Assembly (NCBI RefSeq): GCF_033807575.1
Contig: NC_084720.1
Location: 14,577,570-14,641,569, forward strand
Length of the DNA stretch: 64,000 nucleotides
Direction: 5' to 3'
From: Cydia pomonella
Taxonomy: Eukaryota; Arthropoda; Insecta; Lepidoptera; Tortricidae
Shown here: piece after piece, positions 10,148 through 20,998 of the stretch
How the letters are laid out: every line of letters starts with the position of its first letter
Numbering within the stretch: the stretch's first letter is position 1
The notes under the pieces: generated by a model
What the model saw: the letters and a program-made list of their open reading frames with translations, nothing else
The model's database searches: none
What the model was told of the DNA's origin: nothing
Program-made: the position numbers and the translations under genes

Positions 10148-10485
10148 CGGGTCTGGCCTTGTTGGCAGCGACCCTGCCTATGAAGCCGATGGTCCCAGGT
10201 TCAAATCCTGGAACGGGCATTTATTAGTGTGATGAGCATGAATATTTGTTCCTGAGACATGGGTATTTTCTATGTATTTATAAATACTTATAAATTAGGT
10301 CTATGTACATATATATATATACATTATTGCACAAACTGACTTAGTACTAAAGTATGAATGGCATGTGTTGTGGGTATATATATATATATATATATATCGT
10401 TGTCTAAGTACCCACAACACATGCCATTCAAACTTTAGTACTAAGTCAGTTTGTGTAATAATGTCCTATAATATTTCTTTATTTA
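10148..10485 (+). mobile_element. tRNA-derived SINE with inverted tail duplication
   Basis: The head contains the box-B-like GGTTCAAATCC inside a tRNA-like region (10150-10220), as in the copies at 26615 and 43852. After about 10320 the SINE tail appears twice in opposite orientation: 10321-10376 is the near-perfect reverse complement of 10409-10464 (56-nt arms), separated by a (TA)n run at about 10375-10397. The right arm is in normal SINE order (GTTGTCTAAGTACC...); the left arm is the extra, inverted piece. The head is not a functional tRNA gene because it forms no full cloverleaf. Confidence 0.8.
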
Positions 10486-10830
10486 TCATAAAAACAGAGA
10501 TTAATTTTCTTACATTTTAGGTTAATATATTAAATAATCACTAGATAAAAAAAATATGTTAACTAATGACCATTAATGCATAAGTGATAGATAATTTATG
10601 CATTATTAAGCTTCGACGAATTAATTATGGTCATATTGCATGCTAGTTCTAAGGAAATTTCACATATTTAATTTAATTATTTACACTGATATACAAATAA
10701 AACTACAGTTATCGATAGTTATAGTACATCCCTAGTTCACAACGAAAAATAATGTAAAATATCTAATTTTCGATGTGTTTATAGCCTGCTGACCCAAAAT
10801 AAGGTCAAAAGTATCTAAAGCAATACTTAC
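10486..10830. other. AT-rich spacer, no gene seen
   Basis: No coding evidence. A TATCGATA octamer (DREF-type consensus) is at 10710-10717. On the minus strand this stretch would be the start of an intron following the candidate exon at 10831-10940. Confidence 0.45.
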
Positions 10831-10940
10831 CAGTCTTCATCCAAGGGAAATTTCGCCATAAAATCCCTTTTTTCGTGATTTTCTCGAGTGGCTCGCTTGC
10901 CACATATTTCACACTTAGTAAACCGTTTTCTCGCTGGCAT
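10831..10940 (-). CDS. Candidate first exon, CxxC (THAP- or P-element-like) protein
   Basis: On the minus strand an ATG at 10940-10938 opens 36 codons plus 2 nt and ends exactly at a consensus donor (GACTG|GTAAGT at 10831/10830). The peptide is MPARKRFTKCEICGKRATRE followed by a KFPLDED segment. A basic start, C-x2-C (C10, C13) and an FPxDxxW-like end resemble the beginning of THAP-type zinc fingers, also found in P-element transposases. The last partial codon TG could give Trp or Cys. No second exon was found; the Gypsy insertion lies downstream and could sit in the intron. It could be a host gene exon or a piece of a DNA transposon. This is the best host-like coding signal in the window but it is short. 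Confidence 0.4.
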
Positions 10941-12430
10941 TGTAACAAACTCGCTCTTTACTCTGATCACGGTTGACTATTTTCGATTTTTGCACTAAAC
11001 AATAAAGAAATTACACGAAATACCCGAACAAAATATTGAAGCCTTCAAAACAAACAAAGCAATTAGGCTGACAGTAGACTTGATGTAAACTTGACAGAAT
11101 AAATAGCACTGACGTTTTCTTTTTCTTCGTTGGCAATGATTTGCGAAACAAATTCCATACAAAACTTTTTTCTTCCTAGTTGCGTCAGCCTGATCGGAAT
11201 TTGGCAGCTAACTCCATCTTGCGTCCAGTAGAAGAATCAAAATCGTACAGGTAAAACTACTCTCTGCCTTAGGATCCCCTTTTAAATGTCATAAATCCAA
11301 ACATGGCAGCCATACCCATCGACAAAAAAGTCTACCGTTGATCTAATTTCATTTGACAGTTAACTAATACGTATTCGACACGCTTATATTTGACAACTAG
11401 AATCCTGACTAGAGCTGGGACTGCGTACCAAAAGTACGTCTCTGTTACTCGTACCAAAAGTACGTCTAAAATACCAGTTTTACGAGTATGACCCCCAATA
11501 GGCAGTTTACGTATTTGCCGTGCTTAGGCGTCTTACAAATAAGGATTATTTATACAAATATCGACTTATTATTTCGGTAAGGGTCGGAAATATGGTGACG
11601 TTTTGAGTGAAGGCTATGAATCTATTGTCATATTTTTGTTATATATTATTACATTATTTTTAGATACAACAGACACCCAGACGACCATCTGTTAACAAAA
11701 TTTTATTTTACCTAAAGTAACGGTAAGAATGGAGGTACGAGGTGATAAAAGTTTCATATTTGTTTTATTTCAGAAATCAAAGTCCGTACTTTTAAATACT
11801 CGACAAGCTAAAAGTAGTCTATTACAAATAACCTGTTCCAAAAACTATTCCGGTACAACGCCCCGCCTCTAGTGTGGATATTGTTCACTGACAGGTGGTG
11901 ATAATAGCAATTCGACAAGTCACAATATTTCTCACATCAAATGGAAATCAACACGAAACGTCACTTTTAGCATGTCGAATAAGGGCCCTGTAATTGCAGT
12001 GCGGAATCCCGACTGCATATCGGCAGGTGAAGGGTAAGCTTCAAAACGAAATGTGGTTATTACACACTCGTGGAATAGGTAAATCGTTTTCTCCCGAAAT
12101 AGAATTTCATAGAAAAATTAACGTTATTTCGATACATTTAAAATGCTATTTTTCCCCCTTAAGAACATCGATGATATTTACAAATTAGGACGGTTTTTCT
12201 TTACTTAGTTAAGGTTAAGTACTGTTGGTTGTCCTTAGGAGTTAGATTCACTTACTTGGTTTTTAAACTTTGATGGCACTGGTTTGATCCAAGATGTTTT
12301 TACTTTTACTTTATGTTTTCATACATATAGCTATTTTGACGTCGAAAGAGGAATTTTGTAATAATATGTTTCTTTTATGAAGTTTGGTTAATTTTGACAC
12401 AGTTAATGTACTTAGATCATTGAGTTATTA
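10941..12430. other. Intergenic, no supported gene
   Basis: Contains the 11130-11152 half of the 23-bp inverted repeat shared with 3939-3961, and decayed repeat-like sequence such as direct repeats of AAAAGTACGTCT near 11427-11466. The ORF at 11994-12188 has no recognisable motifs. Confidence 0.45.
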
Positions 12431-12700
12431 ATATTACTATAAAGAAGCCATACCAAACAATGAAATTGTCACAATCGCAACCTGTATCACGCGACCAAAA
12501 CGTTGTAAGCGCCGTAAAATTCCATGAATTTTACAGCGCTTACGACGTTTATGCGTTTAGGTCACGAGATTCACGATCCGCATTTATGGTTTGTTGTCAA
12601 AACAACAACTCATGGCGCAAAATACCGGTTCCCTGTGCCGGTTTTATAATACGACTTAGCTCCGTGAATTTAATACCATTGCTATATTAGCTAAATTGGA
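12430..12700. repeat. Dispersed repeat containing a 25-bp near-perfect palindrome
   Basis: Arms 12498-12522 and 12526-12550 pair with two mismatches around a 3-nt centre (GTAAGCGC...GCGCTTAC is the core). The flanks (AAGAAGCCATACCAAACAATG before; GCTAAATTGGACATT after) resemble those of 42920-43150, so both are probably copies of one element. An overlapping 76-codon ORF simply reads through the palindrome. Confidence 0.55.
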
Positions 12701-13350
12701 CATTCCTTAACGTAAGTATTGACAACCAATTTAGCTAGGAACCTAAATGGCTCAACAATCCCAGAGCGTGACGGGACGAGTACATGAGCACCATCCTAAT
12801 ATCATTTTGTTCAATGTATTTTCATAACTTTTTAAGTAACCGAGCACGGTTAAGCAAGAATACACTGGTAATTTCTCCGAAACATTATCGCTGAACATAC
12901 ATAGTAGTAATGGGGTACCTCTATAAGTATTCGTTTGATCCGTAGCGATACCGTATATATTTATAAATCCAGCCTGAATTATTTGTAGCGTATCGGGTGG
13001 CGGCGCGCCGCGGACATTTCCGCCATTTCTCCCGTCACTGGCTGACGGCACGAATTACTTGATAACTATTATTGGTAATTACCTAATATTGGAAAATACC
13101 TGAAGGGGTTATTACTCGTACATCTGTGGTGTAATGAGATAATATAAACAATCTACTCCACATTAATTAAACATATATGTTATCAGAACAACGGCACACA
13201 AGATTCACAACTTGTGTAGTTGTAAATAAAGTCATCAACACCAACACCACAAAATATCCTCTATTGGGACACTTTTTACTGAGCGGGACAGAGCAGTTTC
13301 CTTGTTCGTAAAATAAGAGATAGCACCAAGATAACTGCTACAATTATTTG
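12701..13350. other. Intergenic with decayed repeats
   Basis: The GC-rich patch at about 12990-13055 (GGCGGCGCGCC...CCGCCATTTC) resembles another at 13437-13505, so both may derive from one repeat. The 99-codon minus ORF at 12752-13051 crosses it and shows no known motifs. Confidence 0.4.
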
Positions 13351-13432
13351 TACAGCCTGTCCGATTACTAAGATCAAGTTCGCCATACATTTACTATGGC
13401 ATACTTTATCTTAGAAAAACGGACAGACTATA
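13351..13432. repeat. Short hairpin MITE
   Basis: The arms at 13351-13386 (CAGCCTGTCCG...) and 13396-13432 (...CGGACAGAC) are imperfect reverse complements flanking a 9-nt loop, with TA at both ends. Confidence 0.6.
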
Positions 13433-13699
13433 TCACTGGCGGCGGCTCTATACTGACGGGACATCTCCGCCATTTCACCTGACCTGTCCCAGGCTGACGC
13501 GTCCACGCGCCACACCGGGCTATTATTGGAATATAGATTTAGATTAAAATCGACGGAATAATTCATAAAATGAAAACAGAAGTACTAAAACACAACCATT
13601 ATCTAAATCCACAGTGCAGACTTCCTCTAAAGCGTGGGTACGAAACTTTATCCAACATTTCCGCATATTTATCTGAGAAAAGCACTATATACGTATTTG

Positions 13700-14258
13700 T
13701 ATATATGTTGCGGGTAATGTTAGAAGGTTATTAAACTTAAGTTTACTCTGGTATAAATAGTATTACCCAAGCCTTTTGGGTAAAGCCCGAAAATTTAATC
13801 CACTTTAATTTGTATTCGGCGTTAACCCATAATGTCAGAAGTGATGATGCAACACCTAACTTACCCAGCAGGGCTCGGAACCGGTTTATTTTTAAATCCC
13901 GAAATAGCCCAATATTTTTAATTATTTTATACTGTTTACGTAGGACTGGATCACGTATTTAGGTAACAACTTCGCATTAATAGATAAACCCATTAAAAAT
14001 GAAATAATAAACCAAAGAACGAAAAAGAACGTAATAATACCGGTATTTTTTGTATGAAGAAAAAACCGGTTCCGAGCCTTGTTACCCAGCGAGTGTTGAG
14101 TAGACCTAGATGTGTCCGGGTAACTGCCAAATACAGATTAATGTTGTTTAAATTTTCGAACTTTACCCAAACGAAAAGGCTTGGGTAATACTAGTTATAT
14201 CAGGGTAAACCTGAGTTTAATTAACTTTCTAATATTACCCGTAACGTAACATATATAT
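13700..14258. mobile_element. Foldback element with roughly 140-bp arms
   Basis: The left arm (about 13700-13830) and right arm (about 14110-14258) are reverse complements with scattered differences; anchors are TAGTATTACCCAAGCCTTTT and AAAAGGCTTGGGTAATACTA. A second inner pair, GGCTCGGAACCGGTT (13872-13886) and AACCGGTTCCGAGCC (14064-14078), nests inside. No coding capacity. It fits a non-autonomous foldback element. Confidence 0.7.
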
Positions 14259-14261
14259 TTA

Positions 14262-14380
14262 GACACACCCACTTTGTCAGTAGAAAAAGACGCGAAATCA
14301 AAAATTTTTAAGGGGCCTCCCTTTTGCACCTACGTTTTTAAATTTGCCGCGTTTTTCTACTGACAAAGTGGGTGTGCCAG
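14262..14380. repeat. Inverted repeat, 20-bp perfect core
   Basis: CACACCCACTTTGTCAGTAG at 14264-14283 is perfectly complementary to 14357-14376, with weaker pairing extending inward to GACGCG/CGCG. The loop is about 73 nt. It directly abuts the foldback at 13700-14258. Confidence 0.75.
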
Positions 14381-14396
14381 AGTAATGCCTACTGGC

Positions 14397-14441
14397 AAAA
14401 ACAGAGGCTGGAAAATCCTTTATTTTCCAGCCTCTGTTTTT
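14397..14441. repeat. Perfect 20-bp hairpin with 5-nt loop
   Basis: Arm 14397-14416 is the exact reverse complement of 14422-14441, with loop CCTTT. It lies 16 nt after the preceding inverted repeat. It could be a MITE remnant or an RNA hairpin; the ends are A-run/T-run, so a Pol III-like terminator shape is also possible. Nothing around it indicates a gene. Confidence 0.8.
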
Positions 14442-15231
14442 CATTAATAGTCATCTCATGAAATGCCATATGTACTCTTGGGAGGGGTGTGCAATTGCGC
14501 ATTCTAAAAGTACTTGATCTCTACCAAAAATTCCGAAAACCACTCTACTATTCATTTTCATGTTATACGTACTTAAGTGTAATTAAAACTATTTTGATGC
14601 CTTTACCAGCCAACAATATCTCCAACTAAAACATTGTTCTCGTATTCCACGTCAGATGCCACAAACAATACAGGGTGGATTAAATTACACAGTAGTGAAT
14701 ACAAAGACGTCTAATGAGTGGCATTTCAAATATCTAATGCCAACACCCTATGAAGTGGGCGCCTATCACACCGATGTGAGTTTTACCTAGGGTTTGCAAT
14801 CTGAATCCGAAATGCATGAAATCTGGATCCGATCTCCCCATAATTTTAAATCCGTCGTGCAAACCCTAGTTTTACCCTCTTATTCATAAAACATCCAAGC
14901 CTCAATTAGTCTGTGTGGCGGAAAAAGAAGAGTCATAGTCATAGTATGTATTGGTTTCCTTATATTCAACGACTCTTCTATTCCCGCACACTCTCTCTAC
15001 TCTAGTTAATTTATTTTTTATCCCTTTCTTACAACTCAATAGTCAAATTGACAGATTAAGACATATGATTGATAGGTAATTGAGGTTTGTAGCGTGTTTA
15101 TGAATAACGCCATAATTGTATCCCTGACGCAGAAAGAGGGGTGTTACAACTTAGAAGTCTATTTATGTCTGCGTGTGTCCCTGTTTGACTGCGTGTCTGT
15201 CTGTGCTGTGGCACTGTATAGGTAGCTCTTA
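14442..15231. other. Intergenic, no gene seen
   Basis: A partial inverted pair is visible at about 14789-14865 (TAGGGTTTGCA...GCAAACCCTAG), suggesting another short hairpin repeat. Otherwise nothing is recognised. Confidence 0.4.
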
Positions 15232-15376
15232 ACGGCACGGCCACGACATCGCGTGGCGGCGGCAGCGGCGAGCGGCGACCATAGGTTGGAGCGAGACACA
15301 GCGATGCGACCTTTCGTTCCCACCTATGGCCGCCGTCCGCCGCTGCCGCCGCCGTGAGAAGTCGTGGCCGGGCCGT
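15232..15376. repeat. GC-rich palindromic MITE
   Basis: Arms of 55 nt (15232-15286 and 15322-15376) are imperfect reverse complements, carrying GGCGGCGGCAGCGGCG and CGCCGCTGCCGCCGCC. It is strikingly GC-rich in AT-rich surroundings. Confidence 0.75.
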
Positions 15377-15702
15377 AAAAGTGTGGTCCGAATTAGATGC
15401 GTTTTTTAAATTAGAAATCAGGTTTTCTAGCGATGATTCTTAGACAGGTTTCAAGGTCATCAGATCTTTTATAGTTGCGCTCAAGTTTTTTATTTTTATT
15501 TTAGTTAATTTGTAGGAAGATGTTACTTGAACCATGACTTACATGATACCATCATGCATGATGGGAAGTGGTGGTTTAAATCAATGTGCACTTGAAGATC
15601 CAGTGTTCGCATATACGGCTTGTCTATACTCGTTTTTTTATTAATTCTGCACATGCCTGTGACGTCAACGTAGTTATCTGAATCTGACTGTCGACACCTG
15701 TA

Positions 15703-15958
15703 TAATAAAGGTCACATTCTGATGTCAACTACAGTTGCATTACTGTTGCAATATTGCTGCTGCGGCGTTGATTTTGCCGATGTATATGTCAATTTCCTTG
15801 ACAAAGTGAGTGACGTTCATCGACGCATTACTACCGTGATTAAGTATGAAGTTCAGTCCGTGATTCATTTGATCAAAAACAGAGTTGGCGTAAATCCCGC
15901 CGCAGTAATGTCACAACAGTAATGCAGCTGCAGTTGACATCCGAATATCACTTTAATA
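15703..15958. repeat. MITE with roughly 60-bp terminal inverted repeats
   Basis: The left end (ATGTCAACTACAGTTGCATT) and right end (AATGCAGCTGCAGTTGACAT) are imperfect reverse complements and pairing continues to GCTGCGGCG/CGCCGCAGT. A 66-codon ORF inside it is a by-product. Confidence 0.65.
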
Positions 15959-17545
15959 TGAAGATGTCGTTCCATACAAGTTCATATTTTTGTCACACCG
16001 TGCGTTCCACATCCTTCACCATCACGCACATCGCACTTAGCCAATAGGCTTAAGAGGAAAGTGGATGACCGTTTACAAACGCTTCTCCATACAAATATAA
16101 GCCCCTATTTCCTATCTGGATATTAACATTGTGGAAAATACTTTTACACAATTTGTTGTACACGTTTGTATGAAGAAACGGTCGACCATTATCTTCTTAA
16201 GAGGATTTACATACTGTGTTGACAAATCTTTAGAGTCAAATGTAAACCGTAAAGGTAATATAAATGTAAATCAAGAAAACATTAAAGGGGTTGCGTGCTC
16301 TAGGAACAAATGAAGGGAGGGTTATTCAAAAAAACAGTTGAAGAAGAAAAGAATAGCTAAGGCACTTTGAATTTAGGTACAGGTAGGTTAAATACAAAAC
16401 CCGTGGGTATTTGAAATATTGATATTATTTTACAGTATATAAATGCAAGAAGCTGATTTCCAAACAAAAATCAGTCTGACGGCACGGCATCCGTATAAAC
16501 AACAAACAACGACTCAATACAAATTAACATAAATTATACTTAATTTACAACAATCCCTTTCGGTGTAAATGCGCCCATCGTGAAGTTCTATCACCCATTA
16601 CACCATCTAAACACCGAGCCGCGGAAATGTAAAAAGGAAACACAACACTCCGCCAGAATAAGAAGACCTCTCAAAAACTCTCGTTACTCCTCTTTTCCCG
16701 TTTTATATTACGTAAGGAGAAGGGCGCGGTAGGTCAGAGTTCACTGGTCGGTTAACAACATACACCAATTTAAACAGATCTGTGAAAGTGCTCTCGTTTT
16801 CCCCGATTTCTACAATTGTTTTACCAATAAAGGGGGTGCGGAGGATCAACTGGAATTGGTTGGTTCTCAAGCATAATATTCTCCGAAATAATTAAATAAC
16901 AATTTGATACGCTCCGTGCGTTACTTTTAACAACGGCGTTCCGACGAGAGTGTTATGGTATTTTTAATAAGAATTAGGAATTTATTGCGTAGGTGTTTTT
17001 AATTTTAATTAATTCGTTTATGCAAAGTTAGGCGAGTTCATTTCGCATTTATTTCAACGTGACTTCTAGTTTATAATTACAGGGAACAATAAGATGACAA
17101 CGTACCGTCACACTTCGTTATTGTTATGCGATTTAGGGTCTTAGTTAAATTGGTTGTCCAATACTTGCGCTATGGAATGTCTAATGTAGCTAGAATCCGA
17201 AATAGCTCAATAATCACGGAGCGTGACTGTACATTGACAAACTCCAAAAGAAAAAAAATGTTGGATGACAAATGCTATGAGAAGTCACGTAAGTATTTCC
17301 ATCGGTGACTATTTCCATATTTAAGTTTCGATCGGCATTTTCAACCTCTATTCTAACTCTTGGCTGACTGGTCCCACAGTTTTCCATACCTCTGCACATC
17401 TGCCATTCGTTAGCTTATAATTTTTTCCTTCCTTTTGTGGCTTAACTTCAAACTCGGATATATCCATACGACCCTCTTAGGAAATATCTACCTTTTCTTA
17501 ATACCAAAATCGCAAAATCGGACCGTTTTTTTATAAATTTTTTGG
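15959..17545. other. Intergenic with one MITE end
   Basis: At about 16085-16172 the sequence matches one end of the MITE family complete at 35297-35590 (CCATACAAA...TCTGGATATTAACATT). No gene is recognised elsewhere; the short ORFs at 16131 and 17126 lack support. Confidence 0.45.
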
Positions 17546-17898
17546 ACCCGGGTACGTCCTTAAACTACGTCCAAAAGAGAGGTATGGGCATTGTGAATAT
17601 CATCTCGCTTTGTGTCGTAGGGCACAGCCAGTGTTTGTCATTCCAGATCTAGAGCAGAGCCCAACTGGGGAAGTACCTCCACCTTACAGAAAACCGCAGC
17701 CAAATAACACTAGACCCTACTTATAGTGTTGTGTTCCTGTCGGTGAGTAAGGTTGCCACTTGCCAGAGCTCAACGAGGGCAAGGGGGGTTTGGGTCGGCA
17801 ACGCGCATGTAACTCCTCTGGAGTTGCAGGCGTACATAGGCTACGGAGACTGCTTACTATCAGGCGGGCCGTATGCTTGTTTGCCACCGACGTAGTAT
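17546..17898 (-). repeat. Composite dispersed repeat ending in an A-rich tract
   Basis: It begins with GGACCCGGGTACGTCCTTAA, as in the TIR of the element at 46873-47047, shares its interior (GAGGTATGGGCATTGTGAAT, CCAGATCTAGAGCAGAGCCCA), then continues into a second module (GAAAACCGCAGCCAAATAAC ... GGCGGGCCGTATGCTTG) shared with 25265-25480 and 32448-32518. Orientation is set by the GCCCGCCTGATGGTAAGCAG direction. It is a non-coding retroposon-like or chimeric repeat. Confidence 0.6.
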
Positions 17899-17945
17899 AA
17901 AAAAAAAAAATACTACGTACACGAACCAATTGAAACCGCAATCGA

Positions 17946-18407
17946 TCCACCTTTTCATCGGGTTAGCTGAACTCCAGCTTCTCTATATATTCATCACATA
18001 ATATACTTATAGTTCCCATAACCAACTTAAAGGGAATTTAACAAAAAGTCGTATACTTAATATTTTTTGCTCCAACCAGAAATGCGTGGTCAATATCTGT
18101 CGGGTTATTCTAGCCCACAGTGTAAAACGCGACTGTTATGTATATTTAAATTATTTTATATTCCTACGCTGGTTTTCGGAGATGCCTTCGATATGGCTAA
18201 TCATCAGCATCGTGACTTGCACTGTGTCGTGTCGCCGCCAAAATTGCTTTTCGTGTGACGTCATCGACTCATAGTTCGCGGGTTATGAATACAAGCATGC
18301 CATTCTATCTTTTGGACATTTTAATAGTAAAAAAGTTTAAAGTTATTTGTTTTATAAGGGAAAAAGTTGCTGTGTTGGGGAAAAAATTGTATGTATATAC
18401 TTTATTG
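17946..18407. other. Intergenic, no gene seen
   Basis: Two overlapping short ORFs at 18067-18274 have no recognisable motifs. Confidence 0.4.
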
Positions 18408-18409
18408 TA

Positions 18410-18541
18410 CAGTCAAGGTATTAATTATGGACCCGAACAACGCGCCAAAAACATGTACACACTACCTTAATGTATTCGCAATAAGGTCCTGGATAAATTT
18501 TTTTGGTACTTTATCCGTGCTGATATTTAATTACTTGACTG
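18410..18541. mobile_element. TA-flanked mariner-type MITE
   Basis: 132 bp with short inverted ends CAGTCAAG and CTTGACTG and TA on both sides (18408-18409, 18542-18543), as expected for Tc1/mariner target duplication. Same terminal motif as 22017-22150. Confidence 0.65.
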
Positions 18542-19010
18542 TACATAGAAATAAAAACACGAGAAACACAGTTACAGAGTAAATTAAATACTTACATTAA
18601 ATGTGAACTTATCCCTTAAAATTGATACTCGAGAATGCGAAATATTCCAAAATAAAGTTATTAAATATTTATCCTTCAATATCATCACTTACAAGTAATT
18701 ACCAATAGCTAACATTCAAGAGGAAACTACTCAAAATTTGCATCTAATTACTTTGTCACACTTATGTATAAAATGCGTCTTTATCATCCGTTTTTGACGA
18801 ATAAAGAGAGTCTTTACGAACTGATGTGGTGAAAAGGTATTTTCATCACACTTAATTTGGTCATACTAAGCGACTGCATGAAATATTTTTTTGAGTAAAT
18901 ATTTAAACCTGCAATAGGTGACACGTTTTGAACTTGATAATGCTGTTTCATACTCCTCTTTCCTTACTTCCCTATATTCATAACGTGCGAAAGCGTGTAT
19001 ATGTAAGATA

Positions 19011-19312
19011 AATAATAATACGTCCCACTGATGGGCACAGTTTTATGTTCGAGAGGGCTTGGGCTACATGGTCTCCACGCTGGCCCAATGCGGGTTGGGG
19101 ACGTCACACATTTATTTGAATTTCTTCGTGGATGTACGCAGGTTTCCTCACGATGTTTTCCTTCGCCGAATACTCGTAGCTAGTGGTGAATATCAAATGA
19201 TATTCCGTTTACAAGTTTCCGAAAAACTCATTGGTACGAGCCAGAATTTGAACCCGCTACCTCCGGATTGAAAGTCGGACGTCATACCCACTAACTACAG
19301 GTCACCAACGCT
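19011..19312 (-). mobile_element. tRNA-derived SINE with (ATT)n tail
   Basis: Read on the minus strand, a tRNA-like head (box-B-like GGTTCAAATTC near 19252, preceded by GGAGGTAGCGG) leads through a core containing GAAGGAAAACATCGTGAGGA to CATTGGGCCAGCGTGG and a (TATT)n tail at 19011-19020. The same core occurs in the SINE at 61865-62095, and a 5'-truncated copy of this SINE is at 50305-50415. Confidence 0.75.
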
Positions 19313-19654
19313 TACACAAGATAAATACATAATATTAAAGTCATAATTTGTGTGAAAAAAATCCTAAATTTCTTATTAAAGGGACCGACATTAAATGTCA
19401 TTGTAGGTTAGCGTCACCTTAATCCAACTTTAATACCAAACAAGAGATCGTCTGCAAACTTGAGAACTGACTTGACAGATAAGCAATGTTATTGTAATAA
19501 CAATTCAGAATAGATAATATTATAATACCAATTCGGAATAACCGCAAAATGCAATGCCATTGGTTACTTTGGTACATTCATTCACTTCGTTTTTGGTTAC
19601 TGACTTGACCATGGAAACTGTTTGACTCGATTGTTTAAGAGGAATTCCTAGTTG

Positions 19655-20150
19655 CGATTTTTCCATACAAACGCTCTCGACTGATTCCTCCCTGGATTTT
19701 TAACCTAGAGCAGTGATTTTTTCAAATAAGATCAATATCATCAATATCTGTGCCGCTATGTTTTGCTTTTTTGGATTATTTTATTTTGAAGAAAGATACA
19801 GCGCCTCGAAAATCGCAAAAACGGCTAAATTGAATTGGCTGTAAAAAAAGGCACAGTATACAAATATGACAAAAAATTTCCAAAAAATCAAATCATAGCG
19901 GCATAGATTATTTCTTCCTCTTGCAATTTCCAAAATTTCATAATGATTAGTTGCGTTTTGGAGGAGGAAACAGTCGAGAGCGACACCTCGATTTTTGAGT
20001 TTTTTGCAAGTGAATTTCGGTCCGAGCTGCAGTTGTCCTTATCGCACGAATTGGAGGCGGAGACAGTTTCTAAATATACGTACACAGAAGGAATAGTGAT
20101 GGGCATAACATCCTTATTAGGGATTGCAGAACCGGTACTGTTTTAAAGAA
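19655..20150. repeat. Dispersed MITE-like repeat related to 37785-38170
   Basis: Starts TTTTTCCATACAAACGCTCTC and carries CTCTCGACTGATTCCTCC, answered in inverted form by GGAGGAAACAGTCGAGAG (about 19964-19981). The distal part (GCTGCAGTTGTCCTTATCGC) is shared with about 38110-38130. Overlapping ORFs on both strands (19888-20146) are by-products. Confidence 0.55.
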
Positions 20151-20870
20151 CCGGGATTTCCCGGTACTTTCGGAACTGGTCTAATTATTTCATTATTTTA
20201 AATAAAACGACAGCATTTTGCGATTTGACCACCTTTCGTATTATAATTTAATAATCACATTTTCTTTTATTACGTAGTAGGTAATTTTTTTTAGAAATAT
20301 AGTATTTTACATTGCTCACACTTGTGCGTCACAAGTAAAAGACTTTGATGTTTGCCACTAGATAGCAAATTTAATGAAATTACATTGACGAGGGGATTTA
20401 TATATAAGTATCGCAGTCGTATTGTATAATCCGCCGTATTACATTACGGCTAGCCGATATCAAAATAAGGGCCATTTTGAAATGCGGCGGTTCAACGATT
20501 AAGGTATGTTGGGTAAATACCGGATGCGGGTGAAGAACGTAGGACATTCATTTCCCCCTAATTTGGCTTTATTTTTTAATGTTGTTGTTTGCGAATTCTT
20601 CCTTCTATCCGATCTTCGCTCTGTAATTTATTTTGCGTATTGTGATGAAACTGTGTTTGTTTTTGTAATTTGAAAGATCGGACCAGAAACAATCAGATCT
20701 TTACCTATTTAAAAAACAGCAGTGATTATCAAACTTTAAATTTTCTTCAATTTACCTACTGACCTTAATTATCACATTTATTGTTTTCTTGATCACACTT
20801 TCGTACCATTATTTTTATCCAGTACCACTACCAGCGCGACGGTTACTGACAATGTAATTTTTTTAATTTC
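20151..20870. other. Intergenic, no gene seen
   Basis: AT-rich. The GGTACTTTCGGAACTGG segment near 20160 belongs to a short ACCGGT-rich hairpin. Nothing else is recognised. Confidence 0.4.
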
Positions 20871-20998
20871 CGCAACCCAAAGGTTGCCTTTCAGCGATAA
20901 GACCGCATGTTGTTTACCTGTGCTTATGTGTATGTTTTCTTTTGTATTGTTTTCTTTTATTGAGGTGTGCAATAAAGAGTATTTATATTGTATAGGGA
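20871..20998 (+). mobile_element. LINE 3' end (GAGGTGTGCAATAAAGAGTAT family)
   Basis: Contains CAACCCAAAGGTTGCC, AGCGATAAGACCGC and the terminal GTGTGCAATAAAGAGTAT followed by a TATTG-rich tail. The same end occurs at 34486-34615 (minus) and 44880-44954 (plus). It is a 5'-truncated non-LTR 3' UTR; the clade is not certain. Confidence 0.65.

Noticed and set aside
10150..10220. Possible tRNA genes (also 26765-26820 and 43852-43900)
   Set aside because: Box-A/box-B-like sequence is part of SINE heads; no complete acceptor or anticodon stems.
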